NCBI RefSeq assembly: GCF_000814765.1
Contig: NZ_JWIC01000007.1
Coordinates: 908,500 to 972,499 of the forward strand
Source: Pseudoalteromonas luteoviolacea
GTDB lineage: Bacteria; Pseudomonadota; Gammaproteobacteria; Enterobacterales; Alteromonadaceae
Length of the DNA stretch: 64,000 nucleotides
Reading direction: 5' to 3'
A program made the translations under genes and the position numbers. The notes beneath the pieces are model-generated. The model searched no databases. It saw only the letters and a program-made list of their open reading frames with translations, and was not told the DNA's origin. Within the stretch, counting starts at the first letter, position 1. Each line of letters begins with the position of its first letter. Of the stretch, positions 7,449-16,356 are shown piece after piece.

Positions 7449-8645
7449 TTAGCTTGTGTGGTAAGGGGGGGTCGATTGCGCCTTTGTGGGAGGCGCTGTT
7501 TTGAGCGGCATATATAAAATGACAGCACAAAGCGCAAATAGCGACGCACAAACCGTGAGCATCAGGCTATAGTCACTTGGTTTTATTAAAAAAGCGGCTA
7601 GCATGGGCCCTGATGCCATCGCGATAGAAGACACAAGTGAACTTATTGTCGATAAGCGCCCACTGGGGCTGATGTCAGCAATCGCTGCAAACAAAAAGGA
7701 TTGCACCGCAGGCCAAGAAAAGAAGAATAGAGCCAGTGCGACAACATAGGCCGTTATGGAGATGGTTGGCTGAAGTAACAAAAGTACTGCAATGAGACAT
7801 AATGAAATGCTGATTATGCTCAGTGGCCGTCTTTTAATACATGGCGATTGTATCATGGGGATCATCGCGCCCAACAGACCTAATAACCCTGTAAAAGCAA
7901 TATAACTACTCACTTGTGTTTCATTTAAGCTCGCATTTATGCCAATTAAACCGACATAAGCATAAAGTGCGCTGGCTGCGGTTAAATAGATAAAGATGAC
8001 TAGCATGATCGTCATTGAAATGCCAAGTGAGTTAACTCTTGTATGGCTCTTCCGTGACTCTGTGTAAGTTGGGAAGTATCCAACGGGAATACTTATTGCC
8101 ATTAATATACCGCAGAGAGCAATTGTCGCCATGACATAAAATACAGCATATGCACCAAAGTTAAATTCAAGCTGTGGCAGTGTGTACATCACTAATGCGC
8201 CAACAATAAATTGGATAAATAATAAAAATCCAAAAGCCCGATTTGTATTGTGCATTTTTGCTAGTACAGAAAATGACATGCCAACAGCCAGACCGCCAGC
8301 AAATCCTGTGACAAATCTCAGTACAATTAAGGTGTCAAAGCTAATAATGGCGGGCGTGGTCAACTCTAAAAGCAGTAATACAGACATTGCACAGATAATT
8401 GTGGGTTTCCATTGCCAATATTTAACACTCAATATAGCCAATGCCGTGCCGAATAAGGCACCATAGCCATTGAGTGCAACCAGCTGACCCGCTTGGCTTT
8501 CTGTATACTTTAAACTAACCACTAGGGCATTCATTAATCCTGGTAAAAAATTGATGTAAGAGAGCCCTGACATGGCAATAAATGCAACTGCAAAATACAG
8601 CCATATCGGGTGCCGTTTGGGCGTATTGTTTTCGATATGTCGCAA
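7449..8645 (-). CDS. MFS transporter (YbfB/YjiJ-like)
   Basis: 398 residues with about twelve hydrophobic helices. The start LYFAVAFIAMSGLSYINFLPGLMNALVVSLKYTES and the motif NGYGALFGTALAI resemble the YbfB/YjiJ group of major facilitator proteins, which have an atypical loop 2-3. A likely inner-membrane exporter or importer of a small molecule. The first gene of a two-gene unit with the AhpD-like gene, divergent from the LysR regulator at 8794, with a T-N11-A box between them. Confidence 0.8.
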   Translation of the reverse strand: MRHIENNTPKRHPIWLYFAVAFIAMSGLSYINFLPGLMNALVVSLKYTESQAGQLVALNGYGALFGTALAILSVKYWQWKPTIICAMSVLLLLELTTPAIISFDTLIVLRFVTGFAGGLAVGMSFSVLAKMHNTNRAFGFLLFIQFIVGALVMYTLPQLEFNFGAYAVFYVMATIALCGILMAISIPVGYFPTYTESRKSHTRVNSLGISMTIMLVIFIYLTAASALYAYVGLIGINASLNETQVSSYIAFTGLLGLLGAMIPMIQSPCIKRRPLSIISISLCLIAVLLLLQPTISITAYVVALALFFFSWPAVQSFLFAAIADISPSGRLSTISSLVSSIAMASGPMLAAFLIKPSDYSLMLTVCASLFALCAVILYMPLKTAPPTKAQSTPPYHTS

Positions 8646-8735
8646 AATGTGGCCTCCAATGCGTACTTTAAAATGGTTGATTCAGTGTACGAAGGCGTCA
8701 TATATGGAAAAATAGCAGAAAATACTTATCAGCCA

Positions 8736-8748
8736 TGAATATAATTCA
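8736..8748. promoter_or_regulatory. LysR-type T-N11-A box
   Basis: TGAATATAATTCA is a perfect dyad (TGAAT, ATA, ATTCA) with the T-N11-A form used by LysR regulators. It lies between the divergent MFS and LysR genes, 46 bases before the regulator start. The assignment follows the general LysR rule; binding is not shown. Confidence 0.55.
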
Positions 8749-8793
8749 CGGATCAAGCTGGTATATTAGGGTAAAAAATAAGGAAAGTGTCAG

Positions 8794-9744
8794 ATGGATA
8801 AGCTAAGAGCATTGGAGTTATTTGTAGCGACCTGTGAAGCGGGGAGTTTTGCTGCGGCTTCTGCATCGTGTAATACGGATCCATCCGCAGTGAGTAAAGC
8901 AATTAGCCGTTTGGAAGCTCAGCTTCAAGTCACGTTGATCCAGCGTTCAACGAGGCAATTGAGTGTAACTGATGCTGGAAAGCAGTATCTCTCTACAGCT
9001 CGTAAATTGTTGCAAGAGCTCTCTGCGTGTGAAGGAGAACTTAAACACTTAAATGACTCACCAAGTGGGGCGTTAAAAATAAACTCGGCAGTATGTTATG
9101 GACATTTGTATTTACGGCCAATATTAGCTGCGTTTTGTGCGCGTTACCCTGATATTCAACTTGAACTACAAATCAACGATTTACATACAGATATTATTGA
9201 TGAAGGGGTGGACATAGCCATTCGAACAGGTTTTGTCAAAGACAGTCGGCTAGTTGCGAAAAGGCTCAGCCCCATGGACTTTTTTGTCTGTGCCTCACCA
9301 GACTATTTAGCCAAAAATGGCACACCTGTGCTAAGAGATGACTTTAAAGCACACCATTGGATTGGATTTCGCATAAAGGAAACGCAGCAATTTCAGCCAG
9401 TCTATTTGCCTGATGAATACGGTGACTATACGCTGTATGACCTTGAACCGAGCCATATTACGGATGATGGTGAAATGATGGTTGCTATGTGTGAGGATGG
9501 GTTAGGGTTTGCGCAATTACCGCATTTTTTGGCAAAAGCGGGCCTAGAGTCAGGTAAACTGGTGTCTGTGTACCCGCACTTTAGGCCACCACAAATAGAG
9601 AATGGAGTATTTGCAATTTATCCCAAACGCACCTATCTACCTGCTAAAGTACGGGTCTTTCTTTCATTTTTAGCTGATGCACTCGAAAAGCAAAATGAAA
9701 GCGCTTATCAGACTTGGGCTGAACAAGTTGCTTATGTACGATGA
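8794..9744 (+). CDS. LysR-family transcriptional regulator
   Basis: 316 residues. The N-terminal winged helix-turn-helix is canonical: LRALELFVATCEAGSFAAAS, then PSAVSKAISRLEAQLQVTLIQRSTRQLSVTDAG. A periplasmic-binding-protein-like effector domain follows, with ALKINSAVCYGHLYLRPIL and the DVAIRTG-like block VDIAIRTGFVKDSRLVAKRL. The group resembles the many LysR regulators linked to transporters or reductases. The start ATG 8794 has AAGGAAAG upstream. It is divergent from, and probably regulates, the MFS/AhpD-like pair. Confidence 0.92.
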   Translation: MDKLRALELFVATCEAGSFAAASASCNTDPSAVSKAISRLEAQLQVTLIQRSTRQLSVTDAGKQYLSTARKLLQELSACEGELKHLNDSPSGALKINSAVCYGHLYLRPILAAFCARYPDIQLELQINDLHTDIIDEGVDIAIRTGFVKDSRLVAKRLSPMDFFVCASPDYLAKNGTPVLRDDFKAHHWIGFRIKETQQFQPVYLPDEYGDYTLYDLEPSHITDDGEMMVAMCEDGLGFAQLPHFLAKAGLESGKLVSVYPHFRPPQIENGVFAIYPKRTYLPAKVRVFLSFLADALEKQNESAYQTWAEQVAYVR

Positions 9745-9760
9745 CGAACATCTACGCTGT

Positions 9761-10477
9761 TTATTCTATTTCTAAATCAAACACGGCATTCACTGACGCA
9801 GAAAATGTAATAGTTGCTTGTAAGTATCGACCCGTAGATAAATAGGCACTGTCAATCTGCGAGCCAGTCACCTCAATGCGCTCAATACCGTATTGATATC
9901 TAGAGCCGTGAGCGTTGGGGTCAATACTATAAATTTGGCCGAGTTTTGCGCCAAAAGCTTTAGCATACATGTTTGCTTTTTTCTTTGCGTTGCGAACAGC
10001 TCGCATGGTCGCTTCTTGTTGGTATTGAGATGATTTTGAGGATCTGAATTTGATGTCGTCTATTGTGTCGATCTTAACACTCAAGGCGAAGTTGAGAAAA
10101 TCATTAAGTTTGTTTATGTCTGTTAGCGTGACAGTGATAGAGCGAGTGGCGATATAACCTGACTCTACTGGGTTGTCCTCATCATCATAAATAATATTAG
10201 GTTCGGTCAATAAACTAGACGCCGAGACATGTTCATCTTTAATATCAAATGTACTCAATCCATCTAATAAGGCGTTGACCCGTTTATCCAGTTCTTGTTT
10301 TGCCGATAACGCCGTATTTTTCATGACCTCAACTTCAAAAGAGATATCAGCCAGATCTGGCTTTGTTTCAACTGTTGCACTGCCTTGTATACTGACATGT
10401 CTATTGTCGGGCAGTGGCGAATGAGCATACACGGACATGGCGCAAAGGGAGGTAAGTGCAAAATAAATGGCTTTCAT
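9761..10477 (-). CDS. SIMPL-domain (YggE-like) secreted protein
   Basis: 238 residues with a signal peptide (MKAIYFALTSLCAMSVYA). The mature part starts with the family signature HVSIQGSATVETKPDLADISFEVEV and has GYIATRSITVTL, the RNAKKKANMYAKAFGAKLG helix and a final strand YLQATITFSASV, all typical of SIMPL domains such as YggE and BP26. YggE-type proteins are periplasmic oligomers linked to oxidative-stress tolerance; the mechanism is unknown. Single gene, converging with the LysR gene. Confidence 0.88.
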   Translation of the reverse strand: MKAIYFALTSLCAMSVYAHSPLPDNRHVSIQGSATVETKPDLADISFEVEVMKNTALSAKQELDKRVNALLDGLSTFDIKDEHVSASSLLTEPNIIYDDEDNPVESGYIATRSITVTLTDINKLNDFLNFALSVKIDTIDDIKFRSSKSSQYQQEATMRAVRNAKKKANMYAKAFGAKLGQIYSIDPNAHGSRYQYGIERIEVTGSQIDSAYLSTGRYLQATITFSASVNAVFDLEIE

Positions 10478-10580
10478 ATTAGTTCCATTATTATAATTTT
10501 GATATCAAGTTAGCATGGTTTAAAAGCAAAGGTAATGATATTAATCTACTTTTTAGCCATCTCTCTTAACTCATAAGCCC

Positions 10581-11777
10581 TTATAACAAGGATTTATATA
10601 ATCCTTTTATTAAGTTTTGTTGTCGTTTACCGCAGAAGCTTTTGTCGTATTTATTTGGGGTATGAAAAGACTCAGTCACATAGGCAAAAGCAAGTTGTGA
10701 TTTGGGATCGGCAAATCCAATAGAGCCGCCCATACCCATATGACCAAACGTCTCTAGATTGGGGCCCATTGGGCAAAAGTTTGGGGAGTTAAGCATCATA
10801 CCTTTGCCCATTCGCCATTGTTTTTGGGTTGCCAGCTCTTGCCCTGCAAAACTCAATTGCGTCATTGTTTTAACCTGTGATGGTGGCAGAAGTGTTTTGC
10901 CTGTTAAAGTCCCACCATTGGCTAAGAACGCATACATTTTTGCTAATCCCAAGGCTGAAGCATAGCCAGACACCGCAGGGATTTCACTGGTGTGCCAAGC
11001 CGATGAGTTGGGGTGATAGTGTTCACTACACGGTCTAAAATACTGGTATTTCCAATAAGGAATATACGGCAGATAGCGGGACATTATTTTTAGCCCAAAA
11101 CGAGAAAATGCTGAGCTTGGTTTTATATCCCGATGCGGATAGTTTTCTTGCCTTTTTAATGCGCAATCAATTTCAAGCGGCTGTGCTATTTCTTGTTCAA
11201 AATATGTACTTGGCATGCGGCCATCAACGCGGCGCAATACCTCACCTAAAATATGACCGTAAGTAAGGGCATGATATACGAGCTTTTGCCCTGCGAGAAA
11301 GATAGGCTTGGCTGATTCAAGATTACTAATTGATGTTTGCCAATCAAAAATATCATGAGGTTTTCCTGTGGAGTGGCAAGGCAGTCCCGCGCTGTGATTG
11401 AGCACAGAGGCAATGGTGATATGCGCTTTATTGTGTTTTGCAAACTCGGGCCAATAACGACAAATTGGGGCATCTAACTCGATTTGCCGATTGGCAGCTA
11501 ATTTGTGGATGCAGATAGCCAGCATGGCTTTTGAGCAAGACATTACACTGACTCTGTGATTTGCTTGCCATGGTGAGGCGTGTTTGTTGTTGCCATATAA
11601 GTTAACCACTAATTGTTCGTTGTGATAAACACAGATCGCAGCGCCAGTTTCGTGGTGTCGCGTAAAGTTATGGACAAAAGCATCCTTGAGCGGCTTAAAT
11701 CGATTTAAAACCGTACCTTTAATTTGTGGTGTCTGGCTATCGTCATGGTTATTAACTGAAGTAAAATTGTTCATCAT
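10581..11777 (-). CDS. Serine hydrolase of the beta-lactamase / family VIII esterase group
   Basis: About 399 residues of the beta-lactamase-like serine hydrolase fold (EstB or class C type). The nucleophile motif SxxK is in SVMSCSKAMLA. The second-motif Tyr lies in LVYHALTYGHILGEVLRR, and the third box is GHMGMGGSIGF instead of KTG or HTG, as in family VIII esterases. Members hydrolyse esters or modified beta-lactams and rarely act as strong beta-lactamases. The frame continues upstream to 11951 but would then overlap the divergent AraC gene, so I place the start at ATG 11777 (MMNNF). There is no signal peptide from this start. The AraC-type regulator at 11891 is divergent and likely controls it. 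Confidence 0.8.
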   Translation of the reverse strand: MMNNFTSVNNHDDSQTPQIKGTVLNRFKPLKDAFVHNFTRHHETGAAICVYHNEQLVVNLYGNNKHASPWQANHRVSVMSCSKAMLAICIHKLAANRQIELDAPICRYWPEFAKHNKAHITIASVLNHSAGLPCHSTGKPHDIFDWQTSISNLESAKPIFLAGQKLVYHALTYGHILGEVLRRVDGRMPSTYFEQEIAQPLEIDCALKRQENYPHRDIKPSSAFSRFGLKIMSRYLPYIPYWKYQYFRPCSEHYHPNSSAWHTSEIPAVSGYASALGLAKMYAFLANGGTLTGKTLLPPSQVKTMTQLSFAGQELATQKQWRMGKGMMLNSPNFCPMGPNLETFGHMGMGGSIGFADPKSQLAFAYVTESFHTPNKYDKSFCGKRQQNLIKGLYKSLL

Positions 11778-11890
11778 GTATGGCTTGTGATTGAAAGTAT
11801 GTGCTGTATTGAGCGCACAATTTTGCCTATATCGCAGAGCAAGCAGAGCGCGATAAGGAGTTATTTTGTCACTGAATGGAGTTTTGAATA

Positions 11891-12877
11891 GTGCACACTG
11901 AACAAGTAGAGAATAGCGCGTTTTCAATAAGCGAATGGACATTGCAATCACAGAAAGTATTAGAGAGTGGGATTAGGTGGTCGCAAGATTCGGATTATTG
12001 TATCGCTGTGCCTGAGAAGCTTGGCAAAGGAGCGAGTTTTGGATTGAATTATAATGACGATAGTGCGTTGCAAATCAATGAACTGAACTTTAACCAACAG
12101 ACAAAATTCACAGCGGATAGCACTCAACTCTGTGGCGCATTTTTTGTTTTAGAAGGTCGAGTGAGCATTACAACCCCAGCCACAGGTACTGTAATGATCC
12201 CAAAAGATCATCTGTGTTTATTTTTTATTGAACCATCAGCTTGTACATTTGAATATAGTGCTGGTAAAAATAAAGTGATGAGCTTCACTATGAGTCACGG
12301 GCTGATGTCATCGTTGATAGCACAATATCAATCAGCGAACTTTGTATCATCTTTAATCGAAAAACACTTCATTTGTTTACCAATAAATGCGGCAATAAAA
12401 AATATGCTAAATCAAGTTTATGATTGCCAATTACCTGCTAAAAGCATGAAACTATTAGTGCAAGCCAAAATGATGGAGCTGATGACTGAATTGCTGGAGT
12501 ACAACCAAACCTATCACAATAGTTTGGCTACCATTAAAGCAACTGACTTAAAAGCGCTGTATCAAGCTACAAAATATTTGGAGACCAATATGCAGTCTCC
12601 TCCGAGTATTGTTGAGTTGGCTAAAATCGTGGGTGTGAATGACTATAAGCTGAAACAGCAATTTAAAACGGTGTTTGGCAGCGCGCCATTTGCGTATTTG
12701 ACAGAGCTTCGCCTTAATCGTGCCGCTAGTTTATTGGCGCGGACAGATTTACCTGTTATGCAGGTTGCTCAAGAGGTTGGCTATAATCACGCAGGGCATT
12801 TTGCGAAAAACTTTAAGCTAAAGTTTGGTCGCACACCCAAGGCTTACAAAACATGGATAAGCTCAAAAAATACATAA
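11891..12877 (+). CDS. AraC-family transcriptional regulator (PchR-like)
   Basis: 328 residues. The C-terminal 100 residues contain the double helix-turn-helix: MQSPPSIVELAKIVGVNDYKLKQQFK and LARTDLPVMQVAQEVGYNHAGHFAKNFKLKFGRTP. The N-terminal part is a cupin-like effector domain that I cannot assign in detail; its layout resembles PchR-type regulators of siderophore genes, but no siderophore genes are nearby. The start is GTG 11891 with GGAG ten bases upstream. Divergent from the serine hydrolase, its probable target. Confidence 0.88.
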   Translation: MHTEQVENSAFSISEWTLQSQKVLESGIRWSQDSDYCIAVPEKLGKGASFGLNYNDDSALQINELNFNQQTKFTADSTQLCGAFFVLEGRVSITTPATGTVMIPKDHLCLFFIEPSACTFEYSAGKNKVMSFTMSHGLMSSLIAQYQSANFVSSLIEKHFICLPINAAIKNMLNQVYDCQLPAKSMKLLVQAKMMELMTELLEYNQTYHNSLATIKATDLKALYQATKYLETNMQSPPSIVELAKIVGVNDYKLKQQFKTVFGSAPFAYLTELRLNRAASLLARTDLPVMQVAQEVGYNHAGHFAKNFKLKFGRTPKAYKTWISSKNT

Positions 12878-12963
12878 TATGGCTTTAGTTTGTATGCTAT
12901 TTGAGCGCTTAGAAATTTTATTAAATTTTTTTGATCCAAATAAATGGCTGCTGCGTTTATACA

Positions 12964-13050
12964 GGTGAAGGGTTTCTGATGTGTAACACATCCTTGGAGT
13001 CGCCCCTTCACCATGTCATGATAACGCGCACTTCGGTGCGCGTTAGTCTT
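12964..13050 (+). ncRNA. Candidate structured RNA ending in a UUCG hairpin
   Basis: Within the 282-base gap after the AraC gene, GGTGAAGGG (12964-12972) pairs with CCCTTCACC (13004-13012) and encloses a second hairpin (GATGTGT at 12978-12984 with ACACATC at 12986-12992). Eleven bases later AACGCGCAC (13023-13031) and GTGCGCGTT (13036-13044) close on a TTCG tetraloop and are followed by AGTCTTTTAT. Nested helices plus a terminator-like hairpin suggest a small RNA, a riboswitch-like leader with terminator, or a double terminator. I do not recognise a known class. The next gene starts 110 bases on. Confidence 0.45.
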
Positions 13051-13159
13051 TTATACAATTCAATTAGTATATTCATAATTGGCCAGCTTGCTGTTGCGTT
13101 GCTGATATCAAATCTTATATAAACACACCCTATCAACCATATTGAGTTAAGATTAAACA

Positions 13160-13597
13160 ATGTGTACGAGAGTAACGTTATTACTCGCAGACTCCAAAGA
13201 GCTGCAACAAGTTGCAAAGTGGTACTATAAGCAATGGGATAGTCAGCGACCAAATGGCAGCGTGTCAGATGTCATTGCAAAGCTTTCCAGCACTGAGCAG
13301 CGGGTTGGGTTTGCTGTGCACTGTAATGAGCAGCTTGCAGGCGCTGCGGAGATTAAATTCATTAATGGGCGTTGTTGGTTAGATGGTGTTTATGTGGATG
13401 ATGGCTTTCGTGGTAAAGGCTTGGCAGACGTGTTGGTTAATTTTGCCAAGGGGCGTGCAATAGAGCTTGGTTGGTCATCTTTAAACTTAAAATGTGAGCC
13501 TCACCTCATAGCCTTATATCAAAAGTATAACTTTGAGGTTATCGAGACCCACAATGATAAATTGATTATGTCCTGCAAATTAACAGCCGATGTTTAA
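13160..13597 (+). CDS. GNAT-family acetyltransferase
   Basis: 145 residues of the GNAT fold. The acetyl-CoA motif is visible as LDGVYVDDGFRGKGLADVLVNFAKGRAIELGW (Arg-Gly-Lys-Gly pyrophosphate loop). Strand beta-2/3 lies in VGFAVHCNEQLAGAAEIKF and the C-terminal LYQKYNFEVIETH block is typical. The substrate is unknown. It is preceded by the structured-RNA-like element and converges with the yiaA-like gene. Confidence 0.85.
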   Translation: MCTRVTLLLADSKELQQVAKWYYKQWDSQRPNGSVSDVIAKLSSTEQRVGFAVHCNEQLAGAAEIKFINGRCWLDGVYVDDGFRGKGLADVLVNFAKGRAIELGWSSLNLKCEPHLIALYQKYNFEVIETHNDKLIMSCKLTADV

Positions 13598-13618
13598 CTT
13601 GCTTTTATTTTACGCTTG

Positions 13619-14059
13619 TTATGCATCTTGTAAGTGCTCTGTATTGTGCTCTGAATCAGCGTGATATGCTTGGTCTCTGAGATTCTTTTGGACCGCAACT
13701 GCTGCATACAAGCTCATAATATAGGCAATACCATAAAACCCTTTTTCACTTAGAAGCAAATCCGCGTTATATAAACCAATGAGTAGAAATACGATAGCAC
13801 TGCCTGTCGACACTAAACTCAACAGATGATAAATCGCAGATGTGCTTAAATTTTCTTGTTTATCACGAATGCTTTTTTGCAATGAAATGGCTGAAAACAG
13901 TCCATATAACAGGATCACTAAATAATACCCTTTTTCATTCAGTTGCATAGAGGCATTAAATAAACCAATGCAGTAGGTTGCTACGCCAATTACTAAAACC
14001 AGCATAGATGCCAAGTTAAATGCCTTGTTAGACAGTTGTGTTGAAGTCTGTTTTTCCAT
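13619..14059 (-). CDS. yiaA: YiaA/YiaB-like inner membrane protein
   Basis: 146 residues with four hydrophobic helices built as two copies of the YiaAB two-helix unit: SMLVLVIGVATYCIGLFNAS with KGYYLVILLYGLFSAIS, and IVFLLIGLYNAD with KGFYGIAYIMSLYAAVAVQK. Each copy ends in a QK.(I/L)RD motif (QKSIRD, QKNLRD). Function unknown; YiaA has been linked to stress. Last gene of a minus-strand unit, only two bases from the end of the DUF2145 gene. Confidence 0.82.
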   Translation of the reverse strand: MEKQTSTQLSNKAFNLASMLVLVIGVATYCIGLFNASMQLNEKGYYLVILLYGLFSAISLQKSIRDKQENLSTSAIYHLLSLVSTGSAIVFLLIGLYNADLLLSEKGFYGIAYIMSLYAAVAVQKNLRDQAYHADSEHNTEHLQDA

Positions 14060-14061
14060 CG

Positions 14062-14871
14062 TTATTTTTCCTTTAAGGTGTTGATGGGTGTATTAGGCGT
14101 TAGTACCGCCGAATGTGCTAGCAAACCATATTGTTTGAGGTAATTACGAATGCTGGTAAAGGTTGCTATGCGCACATCACCACTGTGGTCTTTTCTATAA
14201 ATGTCATCTTTAAATACCGAGCCGAAAAACAATTTAAATCGACTAATTGATAAAGGCTGTGCCTGAAAATAGGCTTTCGTATTTGCTTTTATCTGTTTCA
14301 TGTCTGTTGTTTTGTAAAGCGCGGCATTAATGACATTGAGCGTATGCTCTGTACAGTTTTGTCTTTTATTATTGTAAGGGTTAGCAATCAGTGAGTATTT
14401 AGGGTTATGAACCTGCTTCGCCACACCATTATTGATTGCTTCCAGTAGCTTTTTTTGAACGTTCACTGTGGGTATCGCAATCCCAGCTTTGAGGTCTTGT
14501 ACAGACCAGAAAAAGTCAGTTGGATAATCAATGAGCAATTCACTCACTTCGGAGTTATCTGCTTTTTGATAAAGGTTATGTATTGCATACCCTAGTTTCG
14601 TCTCGCCATTTTGCATTGTTATCTGCGAATACACGGCTAAAGCTATATGCGTAAACTCGACACCTTTAGGGAGTTTATTACTCGGTTGCCCGACTCTTGC
14701 AATGATAAACACATGGGCATGATGTGCTGCGCTATATCGCTCTACTTTTTTAGCAAACTGCGCTATGTCTTTTGGTGCATAGTGGTGCTCCATTGATTGC
14801 TCACTGCCAGCGGTAACATGCATGCTTTGCATGGCAAGCATCAAATAAGCGACGTGCTTTAATATACCCAT
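14062..14871 (-). CDS. DUF2145-family secreted protein
   Basis: About 269 residues beginning with a signal peptide (MGILKHVAYLMLAMQSMHVTA). The mature part has AKKVERYSAAHHAHVFIIARVGQPSNKLP, FTHIALAVYS and the block SLIANPYNNKRQNCTEHTLNVI, all typical of DUF2145, which may have a papain-like or NlpC-like fold (the Cys in NCTEHTL and the His in THIALAV are candidate catalytic residues; this is inference). ATG 14871 is chosen because AAGGAG lies six bases upstream; the frame itself stays open further. Cotranscribed with the small secreted gene upstream and the yiaA-like gene downstream. Confidence 0.75.
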   Translation of the reverse strand: MGILKHVAYLMLAMQSMHVTAGSEQSMEHHYAPKDIAQFAKKVERYSAAHHAHVFIIARVGQPSNKLPKGVEFTHIALAVYSQITMQNGETKLGYAIHNLYQKADNSEVSELLIDYPTDFFWSVQDLKAGIAIPTVNVQKKLLEAINNGVAKQVHNPKYSLIANPYNNKRQNCTEHTLNVINAALYKTTDMKQIKANTKAYFQAQPLSISRFKLFFGSVFKDDIYRKDHSGDVRIATFTSIRNYLKQYGLLAHSAVLTPNTPINTLKEK

Positions 14872-14881
14872 GTCTTTCTCC

Positions 14882-15220
14882 TTATAGTGTACTAGAGGGA
14901 GGTGGACCTGCAATAATGACATCATCACTGATAGGGAGCGGTTGTGCCTTTTTTGATTCAAATGCCTTGTCTGCAATTGCTATACTCGCAGCGCCGCTGC
15001 TAAGTAAGACCGCACCAGATATCACAACGGGTACGGCTACAACCGCAGTAGAAATTGTCGCGCTGGTTGCCAGACTGTCTGTTGCTGCCAGTGCACTATA
15101 TTTGATTGCATGACTGCTGTGTGCGCTGGCATTTGACGCGTTGTCAGATGCAAAACTGGGCAGTGTGATAAAGAGTGCAGCACTCAGTAAAGCAGCGTGT
15201 TTGAGATGTTGAATAATCAT
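14882..15220 (-). CDS. Small secreted Ala/Ser-rich protein of unknown function
   Basis: 112 residues. A signal peptide (LKHAALLSAALFITLPSFA) is followed by a Ser/Ala/Asn/His stretch and a long hydrophobic segment (TAVVAVPVVISGAVLLSSGAASIAIA) that could be a membrane helix. The C-terminus ends in a Pro-rich GPPPSSTL. First gene of the unit with DUF2145 and the yiaA-like gene, ten bases before the DUF2145 start. The same three-gene order facing an XRE regulator suggests one envelope-related function. No family recognised. Confidence 0.7.
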   Translation of the reverse strand: MIIQHLKHAALLSAALFITLPSFASDNASNASAHSSHAIKYSALAATDSLATSATISTAVVAVPVVISGAVLLSSGAASIAIADKAFESKKAQPLPISDDVIIAGPPPSSTL

Positions 15221-15285
15221 GTGAAAACTCCATATTTCGTTGTGTTGCTTCTTAAACTAACAAACTGGACGGAGTTGTACATTAA

Positions 15286-15322
15286 TTAATACCATGTATT
15301 AATATTAGATACTTTTAGTATC
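15286..15322. promoter_or_regulatory. Two adjacent dyads before the XRE-like regulator
   Basis: TTAATAC-CAT-GTATTAA (15286-15302) and GATAC-TTTTA-GTATC (15308-15322) are two perfect inverted repeats in tandem, with centres 21 bases apart (two helical turns). They lie between the divergent secreted-protein operon and the regulator start at 15336. A cooperative operator for the XRE-like protein is the natural reading. Confidence 0.55.
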
Positions 15323-15335
15323 ATATTTTAATACC

Positions 15336-16106
15336 ATGAGTCAGATCCCACTGGTTTCCAACACAATTAAGACACTACTTAAGCAAAAAAAGCTCACTTA
15401 CAGGGATGTCGCTGAACACCTTGAACAAAGTGAGGCAACAATAAAGCGAATGTTCTCTAATGACTTATTTTCGTTACAAAAACTTGAGAGTATGTGTGAA
15501 CTGTTAGAGATAACTTTGTGTGACCTGTTTTCATTGACTCAGTCACAGCAATCACAGATAAGCCAATTAAGCGTCCAACAAGAGCAAGAGCTTATGGATA
15601 ATCCAAAGCTTTTTTTAGTGGCGGTTTGTGTGAGAGACGGCTGGGAGTTTGAAGACATTGTTGCGAGGTATCAGATTGAAGCGCTTGAATGTGTGCGGCT
15701 CTTTGCACAGCTGGATAGATTGAAAATGATTCAGTTGTTACCCAATAATCGATATAAATTACTCATTGCACAGGATTTTAGCTGGATCCCTGGGGGGCCG
15801 TTGGAGTCATATATCGAGCAGCAGGTGTTAGGTAAATTTTTACAGGGGGAATTTAATCAAGAAGATAGCTATCGTTTCTATTTAAGAGGTAGTTATAGTG
15901 ATGCAACGATAGCGACGATAAAGCGTCGCTTGCAGCAACTAACCAAAGAAATTGCGCAGCTTAATGAGCAAGATATTAAATTACCTTTAAGTAAGCGTAG
16001 GGGAGTAGGTTTATTACTTGCAATGCGGCCTTGGCAATTAGGGCAATTTAAAAGTATGCTAAGAGATGATGCTGACCCCAAAAAAGAAACTGATGGGCGA
16101 GATTGA
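15336..16106 (+). CDS. XRE-like helix-turn-helix regulator
   Basis: 256 residues. The N-terminal 60 residues form a Cro/C1-type helix-turn-helix (KTLLKQKKLTYRDVAEHLEQ, then SEATIKRMFSNDLFSLQKLESMCELL). The remaining 190 residues are predicted helical and strand-rich and are not a known effector domain to me. There is no Shine-Dalgarno sequence before ATG 15336, and AT-rich promoter-like sequence runs right up to it, so the mRNA may be leaderless. Divergent from the secreted/DUF2145/yiaA-like unit, which it probably represses. Confidence 0.82.
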   Translation: MSQIPLVSNTIKTLLKQKKLTYRDVAEHLEQSEATIKRMFSNDLFSLQKLESMCELLEITLCDLFSLTQSQQSQISQLSVQQEQELMDNPKLFLVAVCVRDGWEFEDIVARYQIEALECVRLFAQLDRLKMIQLLPNNRYKLLIAQDFSWIPGGPLESYIEQQVLGKFLQGEFNQEDSYRFYLRGSYSDATIATIKRRLQQLTKEIAQLNEQDIKLPLSKRRGVGLLLAMRPWQLGQFKSMLRDDADPKKETDGRD

Positions 16107-16356
16107 GTTGATTAAAATGCAATTACCAAATACCTTGTAAAGGTACTGCTTAATGGTTTGGCTACATAAATTATTCGTGCGTGATTATTTATACTTAATT
16201 CGTATGCATTTTTTGTACATAAGTCCGTTGTTATTAGAGTGTTAAATTCATGATTGATTAATTTTTTCTAATTATTTAGTATTGTATTTCTTGGCTCTCA
16301 AAGCAGAACAAAAATTAATAATTATACCGCCTTAGCCGTGGTTTGACGGGTCTTAC

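Noticed and set aside
11778..11951. Longer N-terminus of the serine hydrolase
   Set aside because: It would overlap the divergent AraC gene by about 60 bases and reads as a random sequence without a signal or conserved motif.
12964..13050. Integron attC site
   Set aside because: No RYYYAAC/GTTRRRY core pair at the ends of the hairpin and no cassette arrangement nearby.
16107..16356. Cyclic-di-GMP riboswitch before the diguanylate cyclase
   Set aside because: No GEMM-type conserved segments were found; the region is only AT-rich.
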